Shown piece by piece: positions 41,085 to 50,700 of a DNA stretch of 64,000 nucleotides. A model generated the notes under the pieces. The model saw only the letters and a program-made list of their open reading frames with translations, had not been told where the DNA came from and searched no databases. Source of the DNA: Ixodes scapularis (Eukaryota; Arthropoda; Arachnida; Ixodida; Ixodidae); contig NW_024609958.1 of the NCBI RefSeq assembly GCF_016920785.2, positions 1 through 64,000 on the forward strand, read 5' to 3'. Numbering within the stretch: the first letter of the stretch is position 1; the number at the start of each line of letters is the position of its first letter. Position numbers and translations under genes: made by a program.

Positions 41085-43654
41085 TGGTAGAAAATTCCCA
41101 GTTCCAAGTCATCCAGTGGAACTGCCGGAACATCAAAACAAACCGCACTCCCCTTCATCAATGGCTCCTTACCCTAGATTCTCTTCCCCATATTCTACTA
41201 CTCCAGGAGACACGCTATGCAGTTAACATACCAGGATACCGAGCTTTGCATGGCCATCCAAACGAGGCCCCTTTAGTTTCCACATTCATAAGACGGGATA
41301 TCCAGTATGAACCACTGATCATCCCTACATCTCTCAGACAAAATGTAGTGGCATGTGCTTACTATCCCTTCCCTAAACACAGACCTATATGCTTCCTCAA
41401 CCTATATAATCCCCCCACAGAGCACCGCCTATTCAAATCCCTTTTCGACTTTGCTGCAGAGTTGACACCTAATTACGAGGTACTCCTGGGCGGTGATTTT
41501 AATGCCCCAAATGCCAGCTGGGGTTACCTATCCACACTTCGCCCAGGGCGACTTCTGCAATCGTACATTTCACAGCGCCAGTTCACTGTCTTAAATACTC
41601 CCGACATGCCAACCCGACAAGGCACACGCCAGCAACACTGTACCACCCCAGATCTCACACTATACCACGGCAGAAACTCGAGTGTCTGGGTTCATACTCA
41701 AGAGAGACTTCTAAGTGACCACTTCATTCTCTCAATATCACTCAGCATCTCTAGCCGCTCACGGAAAATATCAGTCAAAAATACAAACTGGGATAAATTT
41801 CGCAGCATCCTTGTTTCACCCGGGCAGCAATCAGGCTCTTACGAGACCTGGATATGCGCCATCAAACAAGCCCGAACACAGGCCACAAAAATAGAAAACA
41901 CCACAGCCCCGGCGATACGGCCAGACCCGCATCTAGTGCGCCTCTGGAGACGTCGTAAGCGTATCTTAAGATGCATTAGCCAGCAACCCCACAATCAACA
42001 ACTCCGAGAACGTTTACAACACCTAGATGCAGACATTACTACACACTGCAGCACTCTCGACATCTCGAACTGGAACAGAGTATGTGATCAGATAAACGGT
42101 ACCCTCCACCAAAAGACCGCATGGCATCTCCTCCGTTCACTTCTAAGGCCTCAGCCACCTCCCGCTCCCACGCTAGACAAACACTTAGCTTTACAAGGTA
42201 GCACAGACCTTATCCAAGCCTTACAGAACCTATACATCCCTCCAGCATTGACCTCAAACTACCCCTCCTACTCGGGCCCTGAAAACCCGACTTTAGACAG
42301 CCCTTTCACACTAGCAGACTTAGACTTGGCCCTAGCAAAAAACTCACGAAAATCAGCCCCAGGAGAAGATACCATCACGTACTGCCTCCTCCGTAACCTT
42401 CCAGAAGCGAATAAAAAACAGCTCCTGACCTACATAAATGAACATTGGTCGGAGGGTACATACCCAAAGGAATGGAAATCTTCTACTATTATCATGATCC
42501 CCAAACCTGGAAAACCCCCATCACTTAATAACCTCCGTCCCATTTCCTTAACCTCTTGCGTGGGCAAGACGATGGAGCGGATGGTCCTCGATCGTTTTCA
42601 AGAACATCTTGAAGCCACTGCATACCTGCCACACACCCAAATCGGCTTTCGTTCCCATGTTTCCACTCAAGACCTATTCCTTTTACTCCAGCACACATTC
42701 CTCTCCCCATCTTCCAGTCAGGTGCATGCGCTCGTCACAGTAGACGTTCGCAAAGCATTTGACAACATAAGTCATGATCACATACTCGCTTCAGTTCGAG
42801 AAACAGAATGCGGACAAAATTTGTATACCTACATCCAAAACTTCCTTAAGGACCGCACTGCATGCTTTCGTATAGGGGGCGAGTTGTCCCAACCACTCTC
42901 ACTCACACGAGGTACACCTCAAGGGGCTGTCCTCTCCCCTACTCTTTTCAATCTGGGTATGGCCCAGCTAGCTCGCTGCCTGCAGCAGATACCCCACCTT
43001 TCCCACATATTTTATGCTGATGACCTCACCCTCTGGTGCACTCACGGATCACCAGGGGAAGTTGAATCTACTCTTCAGAAAGGTCTAGACACCATAACTG
43101 CGTTCCTAACCCAAGCAGGGCTGAAACCGGCCCCAGAAAAATCGGAATTACTCCTGCTGTCTCAAACCCAGTATCAGCGCTCTGTAAACCATCTCATTTC
43201 TCTCTATTTAGACCATCAGACCATCCCGCGAGTATCCTTATGGAAGGTCCTCGGCATCCATCTCCACGATCGATCAAATCAGGCTAACATCACTCCGGCG
43301 ATAAACACGTGCCACTCGGTAACACATCTTGTCCGCAGAGTCGTGCAAAGACGTGCGGGCCTCAATGAAAAACAAGCGAGTCAATTGGTTCATGCATTGG
43401 CTCTTAGTAAAATTCTTTATTCGGTTCCATATTTCACGCTCACACGACAGCAAATTAATAAACTCAGCTCTGCATTAAGCACTCTGTACAAGGCCTCCCT
43501 TAACCTTCCAATCCATACCTCAACGCAAAGTCTCTACGAGACCGGCCTATTCCTTCCCCTCTCCTCACTCCTACACCTCCATCGTGGCCGACAGCTAGCC
43601 CGCCTCTCGGGGTCACATCAAGGGCGCTGGATCCTAGAACAAGCTGGACTCTAA
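41084..43654 (+). CDS. LINE ORF2: endonuclease and reverse transcriptase
   Basis: 856 codons. APE-type endonuclease in residues ~1-230 with IQWNCRN, LLLQETRY (catalytic Glu), GGDFNAP (~137) and LSDHF (~211). RT from ~415 to 720: SAPGEDTI, IMIPKPGK, LRPISLTS, HTQIGFRSHVSTQD, VDVRKAFDNISHD (box A Asp), GTPQGAVLSP (~609) and FYADDLTLW (~644, catalytic Asp pair). Thumb and connection follow. The frame stops at TAA 43652-43654, exactly between RT and RNase H. It starts at the ATG overlapping the ORF1 stop. All RT and endonuclease active-site residues checked are present, so this part looks competent for target-primed reverse transcription. Confidence 0.92.
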   Translation: MVENSQFQVIQWNCRNIKTNRTPLHQWLLTLDSLPHILLLQETRYAVNIPGYRALHGHPNEAPLVSTFIRRDIQYEPLIIPTSLRQNVVACAYYPFPKHRPICFLNLYNPPTEHRLFKSLFDFAAELTPNYEVLLGGDFNAPNASWGYLSTLRPGRLLQSYISQRQFTVLNTPDMPTRQGTRQQHCTTPDLTLYHGRNSSVWVHTQERLLSDHFILSISLSISSRSRKISVKNTNWDKFRSILVSPGQQSGSYETWICAIKQARTQATKIENTTAPAIRPDPHLVRLWRRRKRILRCISQQPHNQQLRERLQHLDADITTHCSTLDISNWNRVCDQINGTLHQKTAWHLLRSLLRPQPPPAPTLDKHLALQGSTDLIQALQNLYIPPALTSNYPSYSGPENPTLDSPFTLADLDLALAKNSRKSAPGEDTITYCLLRNLPEANKKQLLTYINEHWSEGTYPKEWKSSTIIMIPKPGKPPSLNNLRPISLTSCVGKTMERMVLDRFQEHLEATAYLPHTQIGFRSHVSTQDLFLLLQHTFLSPSSSQVHALVTVDVRKAFDNISHDHILASVRETECGQNLYTYIQNFLKDRTACFRIGGELSQPLSLTRGTPQGAVLSPTLFNLGMAQLARCLQQIPHLSHIFYADDLTLWCTHGSPGEVESTLQKGLDTITAFLTQAGLKPAPEKSELLLLSQTQYQRSVNHLISLYLDHQTIPRVSLWKVLGIHLHDRSNQANITPAINTCHSVTHLVRRVVQRRAGLNEKQASQLVHALALSKILYSVPYFTLTRQQINKLSSALSTLYKASLNLPIHTSTQSLYETGLFLPLSSLLHLHRGRQLARLSGSHQGRWILEQAGL

Positions 43655-43669
43655 CCAATTGATTTTTAC

Positions 43670-44599
43670 TTGCACTTACCCGCTTCGCCATTGCCCTCTA
43701 ATCTGCGTTTCGCTCTTCTGCCCCGCCGCATGGCTCCGGGCCTGGACGACGGTCGCAGAGATGCTCAGGCCTTGCATCATAATCCACCATTTCAGACACA
43801 GACGATAGCCTATACCGACGCTTCCATCTTGGACACCGGCACGGCTGCGTACGCAATCTACATACCTAAACATTCCTTACCTATTCTTCACACGTGCGGT
43901 CCATACAGCGACCCCCCGTCAATCACCACGTTAGAACTTGTCCCCATTATCCATGCCATCATATCATTCTGCCAATTGCCGCGCACGTCCGCTTACACTG
44001 TCTACTCTGATTCTATGGCTGCTATACGCTTCTTGCAACAGAGACAAATTCCTGCCGATCTTCGAGAGGACCTTGAAATGGCCCTACACTCTCTCTCCTC
44101 ATCCTCGGTCACGATTCGATGGGTCCCTGGTCATGCAGGGATAGCAGGTAATGAGCTGGTACATCAGCTCGCCCGCGAATTTCACAGCCGGGCACCTGCA
44201 ATCCCCTGGCTAAGCCCCCCGACCAATGACGAGGCAGCAGAGTACAAAAAAACACTCAAGTTACATTACAAACAGATCCGTATATCTCATGAACTTCTAC
44301 CTCGACCACATCCACAGCTTAGTGTCGCGCAGACCCACATTCTCCGTAAAATCCAGACAAACACCCTCGTCACACCTGCTCGCCTTTACCTCTTCCGCTA
44401 TCGATCAGACCCTTCCTGTCCCAACTGCCCAGCTCCCTATGCCAATCAAGAACATTGTCTCCTTCATTGCCCGGTCGCCTACACCACCTCATTTCTTCCT
44501 AACCCCCCACCACCCTCCTGGAGTGCATGGTTGGCGTCGCCGCAACTGGAAGATCAGCTCGCCCTGGTACTTCAGGCGGAGGATATCTTGGGTACTTAA
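43670..44599 (+). CDS. LINE RNase H domain and C-terminal zinc finger, same frame after a stop
   Basis: 309 codons in the same frame as ORF2 and separated from it by the TAA at 43652. RNase H catalytic residues are recognisable: YTDAS (Asp), TTLELVPI (Glu), YSDSMAA (Asp) and VPGHAGIAGNELV (His and last Asp/Asn region, with Asn in place of the usual Asp). A C-terminal CPNCPAPYANQEHCLLHC is the CCHC finger that ends ORF2 in I-group LINEs. Its own ATG at 43670 could only allow separate translation. Either a point mutation produced the stop or readthrough occurs; the former is simpler. Confidence 0.88.
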   Translation: MHLPASPLPSNLRFALLPRRMAPGLDDGRRDAQALHHNPPFQTQTIAYTDASILDTGTAAYAIYIPKHSLPILHTCGPYSDPPSITTLELVPIIHAIISFCQLPRTSAYTVYSDSMAAIRFLQQRQIPADLREDLEMALHSLSSSSVTIRWVPGHAGIAGNELVHQLAREFHSRAPAIPWLSPPTNDEAAEYKKTLKLHYKQIRISHELLPRPHPQLSVAQTHILRKIQTNTLVTPARLYLFRYRSDPSCPNCPAPYANQEHCLLHCPVAYTTSFLPNPPPPSWSAWLASPQLEDQLALVLQAEDILGT

Positions 44600-44643
44600 T
44601 CTTTGCTCTAATTAAAGTGATTTTCTCTCTCTCTCTACATGGA

Positions 44644-45640
44644 ATTTAGCAAGTGTGACCATTCGAACAATGCAAATCGCAAGTTCGTCTGTTTCTAGCA
44701 CTGGGGTAGCGATGATGTCAGAACGTCGAGCGTTTATTGGCTGATGTCAGTGAACTTCAAGGCATCTAGCACTCTAAAGAGAAAGGTATCACCTTATACC
44801 CTTTCGTCCCATATAATGCACCCCAAAACTTTAGTTCGACGTAAAGCGAATTATAGTCGAACAGACGGCCCCAAATTTTACGAGGTACTTGATAACGGTG
44901 GGATGTAACTTATTGAATAGCTAAAGTACGCATGAAAGACCACAAAAAGAAAACACTGAAGTTTGGCAGTAGGGCCAAGAAAACCCCAATTACGTTTTTT
45001 TTGGTAGTAAGTAACACGTGCTTTAACTATTTTAATAAGCTGTACCACACGGCTATCAAGCCTCTCGAGAAAGTTAGTGCCGTCAGATTGACGTCAGTGC
45101 GCTGTACGTTGAACTGAAGTATTGGGGTGTATTATATCGGACAAAGGGTGTAATGATACGCCCTCTTCTTAGAGTGCAATCCTTTAAATCAAAGCCAATC
45201 AGCGTCGTTTTGAAGTCACCGCAACTCAAACACGATACCAAGAGAGGGGAGAAGGGAGGGGGAGAAATCGTCCCCTCTAAACCTTCTTCGGTCGTGTTTT
45301 TGTATTGTTTGAAGATTGTGGGAGCACTCTTGTTCACTGGAAGTGGCAAGTTGACTTCTACGATGTGCACCAGCCACACCTCACAGATTATTTCAAGTTC
45401 TGTCATCTATCTTTAGAGGAGAGTGTTAGCTGTCACTTTGAGGTCTTTTTGGTGTAGACGGCACCATGTGACATGGTGGCGACATAATATCCTGTGCTCC
45501 GTCCGCCGCGGATTTTATGGTCGCCCCGCTGCCTATATGATTGCTCCCCCCCCCCCCCCTTTCCCCGGCTAGGGTCCTAGAACCAATGTTTGGGACCGCC
45601 TCTGCCGCAACTCCTGCGCAAGATGCAGACAACTTGCTCT
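44644..45640. other. Intronic, no gene seen
   Basis: Contains a C-run at 45547-45560. Overlapping ORFs at 45083-45416 on both strands are mutual shadows. No exon is supported. Confidence 0.5.
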
Positions 45641-45644
45641 TTGG

Positions 45645-45830
45645 ACTCTCCACCCTGGGGCCCTAAACTTGTCAAACACAATGTTGGAGCCGAAAGTTCG
45701 CAGAGCGCGCTGATTAAACGTTGGCGAAAAAAGCGCGAAGTCATCGTCGTGATAGACCAATTGGTGCCCTCCGTCAACTTCGGCCCCAACTTTGTGTTTG
45801 ACGAGTTTAGAGGCCCTGGACGGAGGCGCG
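45645..45830. repeat. Foldback repeat
   Basis: GGGCCCTAAACTTGTCAAAC (45658) and its near complement GTTTGACGAGTTTAGAGGCCC (about 45797-45817) form arms of ~45 bp that include AACTTTGTG and CCGAA words. Neighbouring 45862-45943 holds a second hairpin around CATGGGGTGGCCG. Confidence 0.6.
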
Positions 45831-46244
45831 TTTATTGAGGCACCCTACAATGGCCGGAAACGCAGCGTCATGGGGTGGCCGATTGTTGAAACACGCTGCC
45901 CGTCAGTTTCAACGACCGGCCACCCCATGGTGCTGCGTGTCCGTCGACGGTCTCTAGTCGACGGTAGAGTGCCTTCATACCTTCATACACACCAACGAGG
46001 TTGATACACACACGCGCTTTTGCGTGAGTCGTGACCTCTCAGCCATTTTTTCGTCTGGTCGGTTTTTTTATGAATTTTGAGGTGAGCGCAATCCCGGTGT
46101 CACTCAGCTCGAGCGCGTATCTTGGGCTAATGCATAGACGCCATTTTACCGCCCAAGTCACGCACCGAGTACGCGAAAGCGTCACGCGCTGGCACATTCA
46201 GGGCAACAATCGATGTCTTCACCCTGAGACAGACACACATGCAC

Positions 46245-46520
46245 CCTATACTTCCTTTCAGCTTCGGTCCGAGCGCGGCCGATGTTATGAGCCGAAGGGC
46301 CAATCAAACAGCGAAAGAGGCACAACGTCATGGCGTGCTCTCTGCAGTTGATAGGACCCAGCCGGTATTCGCCGTCTCTCTGTGCGCGCTCCTCCGCCGG
46401 CTTGTCCTGTCAAGCGCAGAGAGCACACCATGACGCTGCGCTTTTTGCGCTGTTTGATTGGTCCTTCGGCTCATAACATCGACCGCGCTCGGACCGAAGC
46501 TGAAACGAAGTATAGTCGAC
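46245..46520. repeat. Foldback repeat with ~95-bp arms
   Basis: CTTCGGTCCGAGCGCGG (46264) pairs with CCGCGCTCGGACCGAAG (ending about 46500). Complementarity continues inward through GTTATGAGCCGAAGG, CAATCAAACAGCG and AACGTCATGG...GTGCTCTCTG. Mirror-image ORFs on both strands result from the symmetry. Confidence 0.7.
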
Positions 46521-46820
46521 GGGAGCCAGAGTTGCGCGTTCATCCCCGTAGCGCCGTCTTTCCCGCACGGCATGTTGATCCCGCTCAATACGTGACTGAA
46601 TTCGGCCAATAGCGGCGCCGCGCGTTCGAGGTGCACGGCGCGTTCAAAAGCAGGGGAACGTACGCCGGGGCACGCTGATCCGGTTCCTCACGTGATCGGA
46701 TCTCGGCGAATAGCGGGGCGGCGCCGCGTGGAAAACAGACGCCAAACTCTGGCTCCCGTAGGGAGCCTATCCAGGAACTCTAGTCGACGCTGTCGACGCA
46801 AATACGCTGCAGAGGAAATA

Positions 46821-47689
46821 GACAGTTTTAGTATAGCGTTGTTGGATCTTACGTACGCAATACGAAATAATAGAGCGTACGCTAAAAATGACCTGCTCGG
46901 ACCGAATTTAGCTGTGCGTTACGTTTTCGAGTGAACACCGCGCATGATCTTGGTTAAATTTGCTAGAGCCGTAGAATTCCGCGTGCTTACAGCGCAACCA
47001 TGCTCCTGGAAAGAAATATTGAAAATGAAAACGCGTCCAATCATTTTATTTCAAATTAAACCAAGCCACAGCTGCCTCGTCAAGCGCGCTTTTCTGCGGG
47101 GTACCGAGTACGAGTGCGTAGTCAAATTCGATCACCGAGCCTCCGTCAGTCGTCCCGTGGAAACGGCACCTTTTATCGATGCTATCGCGGAATGAAATTC
47201 ATGACTCTGATGTCCAGTGCATAGCAAGAACTTCGGAGACTTCTTTTAGAGTCGTTCGTCCGTCGGCGATCAACTGTGGGGATAGGCTTAGCGTTGAGCG
47301 GATCGCAGCGTCGACGCACACTGCGAGCGGCGAACATTTCCACTGTGCACTCCTTCAGCTGCAGGGCGATCTGATTCGACCGCGGTAGGTCCCAGAAAGA
47401 ATCGCCGAGCTGAACACCACGCAATTTCACGTAACACAGAACTTCGAAAACGCCACGTCGCTCTTGATGCGCCAGTCGAGGCAACCGCCATCTTGAAACT
47501 GGAGCTCTCGTTGGGTCCGAGATCTCTCGAGAGCGTTCCGCAAGGCCCGCTAGCCAGCAACGCAAAATCCCCAGCGTTGCGTGCGTACGCAATACGCTAG
47601 CCCTTTTATTGCGTTCTGCGCATGCGCACTCACGACCCGCAGTCTCCTTGCGTACGCGAAGCTATAGCGTACGGTCCACTAAAACTGTC
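46821..47689. mobile_element. Tc1/mariner-type MITE (TA TSD)
   Basis: GACAGTTTTAGT (46821) and ACTAAAACTGTC (ending 47689) are terminal inverted repeats, followed inward by CGTACGC-type words on both sides. Flanking TA at both ends. 869 bp, non-coding. It ends 117 bp before exon 4. Confidence 0.65.
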
Positions 47690-47806
47690 TACTGTCTAAT
47701 AAGAGAGTGGAAGAATGATGTACATGCTTTCGCATTCACAACTCATAAGAAGTGCTTAGGTGTACCTCGAGTCTTTTCTTTGATATTATATGTCGATGCA
47801 TTGCAG

Positions 47807-47902
47807 AATTATAATAGTTTGATTTTTGGAAGGTGCGAGCTCGGATGCGGAGACAAGACGGTGCCGTTGCCAAAGAGAGCTTGCCCCAACGGTACTATGC
47901 AC
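47807..47902 (+). CDS. Exon 4: central cysteine-rich segment
   Basis: Acceptor TTGCAG (to 47806) and donor GTAAGT (47903). Exactly 32 codons, phase 0 at both ends. It encodes a C-x3-C motif (CELGC), a Pro/Lys stretch VPLPKR, then a third cysteine and PNGT, which is an N-glycosylation sequon. Combined with the neighbouring exons it gives the pattern C-x11-C-x15-C-x3-C-x11-C-x8-C. The central C-x3-C followed by LP and C-x-x-G resembles several short Ixodes salivary families, from memory. The exon lies 117 bp downstream of a TA-flanked MITE and 270 bp upstream of a TTAA-flanked MITE. Confidence 0.75.
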
Positions 47903-48176
47903 GTAAGTCACAAGAAAATGTTCCCGCTGCCTTCGCGCTTTTTTGTTGTTGTTATTTTGCGAGTATTAGTTATATGACAGATGCCCTGTTTTATATATTT
48001 TTCAAAAAGTTATTTATCTTTGAATTTTGCTTTACTAAGGCCATTGCACAATTCTCTTGTTTTGTAATAGGACAAAAGGTACTTATTGGCTCTCTATTTA
48101 TTCTGGGCCGAGCTAGTACACGAACCATTTTTTTTACATTTGCAAGACCAGGCGTTCTTCCATCGAATTCCCTTAA

Positions 48177-48746
48177 AGGGGTACTCCGCCGATTTTTGAG
48201 CTACCTCAACTAACTATATTTTCTGACTCCCAGGCCTTTACCCTTTCTGGAATGCTATTTAATATCGTGAAATTCATAATAGTTATTCCGAAATCGGCAA
48301 ATGAAAATGATGCAAAAACAGACATTCAAATATACCCGCCCTTTTCAGGGCCGTGACGTCAGTGGAAGTTCAGCTTGCCAGTCGGGCGAGCAGTCTAAAA
48401 AATAGAATATGCCAATTATTTGTTCCGTGCTGGAGCGCGGGGAGTGGAGCGAGCTTCCAAGGCATTCATTTGACATCATAAAACTGCTTCAAATCAGTTG
48501 GGAACACATTCTACAGTCCAAAGAGTGAACCCCTGCACTTCCAATGACGTCACTTTTTCATTGTTGCCAGTAGAGACTTTCAGCTTGAAAAACACGGTGA
48601 GGACCAAAATTTTAAATTCAATAACTTCGTGAAAAAAAAATTATTTTGACCTAATATTTGGGATACTATTTTGGCGATGTTGTTTGGCGAGTTTAGCAAA
48701 ATTTCAAGCAAATCGGGGACCATGAAGAAATCGGCGGAGTACCTCT
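48177..48746. mobile_element. TTAA-flanked MITE, Kolobok/piggyBac type
   Basis: The ends AGGGGTACTCCGCCGATTT and (reversed right) AGAGGTACTCCGCCGATTT are inverted repeats. TTAA on both sides (48173-48176 and 48747-48750). 570 bp. The terminal AGGGNNACTCCG motif is shared with the 2.3-kb element at 18588-20896 and with the end at 63854, suggesting one superfamily. Confidence 0.85.
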
Positions 48747-48750
48747 TTAA

Positions 48751-50700
48751 GAAGACGTAGTCAGTCATTTTTTTATGTATATTCATATGATCAGACATTT
48801 TCTTATATCCAGTCTACTGACGGTACAAAGCCCAAAATAATTTTAACGTGCAACAACTGCATAACGTTGTTGACAAATTTTTATGAAATAGATGACACCT
48901 TATATTATACCCAACACCACATGACCATGTCGACTACTAAAGAGGCTGGTAGGAACAGAAAACTAACGATCCAGCTACAATTCCTAAATCCTCCTAGTGT
49001 TGCGTTTAGGCAAACAACCAACTCAACCATGACTGCATGGTAGACATGGATGCGGAGGTAATGGCCACGTTCAATACCGCCCGTCGTTTAGCCTGGTGAT
49101 GAGGCCAATTTCTGCTTAATATTTACGACCGGTCCTGCCATTTTGTATGCTGCAATAAATATTAGAAAATCAAAATATAATTGCGAAAGCCTTAACTGCC
49201 CCATGGAACGAAGCCGGTGTTATCTGATGTCTGTAGCAGCGAGAAACGGCACCTAAATTGCCATTGGCTGAGCGAAACGGCCAATAAATCCCTTTTAAAT
49301 GAGCGAAGCGCACATAAACTCCCATTGGCTACAAAGCGGACGCGCCTCAAAAAAAAAAATGAAATACAAAGCAGAGCACAGCAACGCAGATGCCTCGTCA
49401 CGGAAGCCGTGGAGCCGGCGGAGGTTCCGCGCCTGCGCAGTGGGGGAGCGTGATGTCACCGCCTGAGCGCCGTGTGACAAATGAAGACGTGACACGCTGC
49501 TTGCAGGAATTCACTTCGTGTAGGAATGCTTTTGCATTCCTACACGCGAGCCGTCTGAAGTGTGTTCGTTTAATTTTATTACATAATAATATAAGTAGTA
49601 AAGGGAATTGTATATTTAACAAAAATAGGAGCAGGAATAAAAGCAAGAGTATTAGCAGTCGTGGCAACATTAGCGAAAGTAGCAGGTAGTAATATTATTA
49701 TTTAAAATGCCTTGGAACGATAGGGAAGAAATTATATAGGGACAGAATACATGAAATACAGTTTTACAAATGGGCTGCTCGTGTCCTGCTAGGTTTTTCA
49801 TTATTTCTCGTCTTTATAGTAAACTAACGCGGTCACCCCAAAGGAACAACATTAAATTGTGACGTTTTTCTTTTACACAGACATATCGGCACTTCTGCTA
49901 TCTTGGTATGCTTAAACGCAATGCCACTGATCCTGAAGCGTCTTTGTCGCTGCGTGCTTTCGACGATACGTGTGGACTTTTTTTTCCAACTTCCCTTTCG
50001 CCAAACATAATGACGTAGTAACGGGTCTCGTATCATTGTCGAAGTCGCGGGACTATCTTATAATAAATAGGTTCAAATGCAGCTCCTAGATTGCACACGA
50101 GTACTGCGGGAGCGCACGGCTTGGTCTCATGTCAGTCAATGCTTTGACTTTGAGAAGCATTCGGGTGGTGATTGGAGTCAAATCACTGCAGCGACGGGAA
50201 CAGCCGACCCCTAACAACGACCGTAGCTTAGCACGTGCGATGTGCTTGCCAACCCCAGTGCGCGGCTGTGATGAATTTTGGGCGGCATATAATCGGCACT
50301 ATGCCGAGCCATATACTGAGAGAGTTTGGCCATACATTCGTTTGCAAAGGAGAGCATCTCGGTGCCAACCGCAGGTCGCGAAAGTGTCCCTAGCGGTGAT
50401 CATGAGCTTTAAAAATGCGACTCGACTGATTTAAGCCGTTTTAGCGTCGCTCGAGTAAGAAGGTATAACTCCTAGTGACTGAAAACTTGGCGCATGCGAG
50501 GTTGTCGTCCCGTCCATATTCAACGGTAGAATAAACGAACGTGCGTTCCAAACCAGGGCGGACTCGCTAGAAAGAGCGTCTCAGCTGAGACTGGGGGAAA
50601 AAAAGCACTGCCAAAGCCAGCGCACGAGCCCAGCGGGACCGTCTCAAACCGAGCCGAGCAAACGGCCGCGTCTCAAGACGCTCCACCCTTTGCACTGTTT
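48751..50700. other. Intronic, no exon seen
   Basis: Holds a perfect short hairpin GTAGGAATGCTTTTGCATTCCTAC (49530-49553). No domain-bearing ORF. Confidence 0.5.

Larger units (their letters stand above)
39061..44635 (+). mobile_element. Full-length I-group LINE with 8-bp TSD
   Basis: 5' UTR from 39061, ORF1 39327-41084, ORF2 41084-43654 and RNase H 43670-44599 in one frame, then a short 3' UTR with AATTAAAG and a (TC)n tail ending at 44635. Flanked by TACATGGA (39053-39060 and 44636-44643), which defines both boundaries and implies complete reverse transcription. The order gag-like zinc knuckles, APE endonuclease, RT, RNase H and C-terminal CCHC is that of the I group (I/Ingi/Loa-like). Only one stop codon separates it from an intact element. 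Confidence 0.9.

Noticed and set aside
42525..42710. Minus-strand ORFs across the LINE (39309-43873)
   Set aside because: Shadows of ORF1, ORF2 and RNase H, which carry the recognisable domains on the plus strand.
45083..45416. Overlapping 107- and 87-codon ORFs on opposite strands
   Set aside because: Mutual shadows without domain or splice signals.
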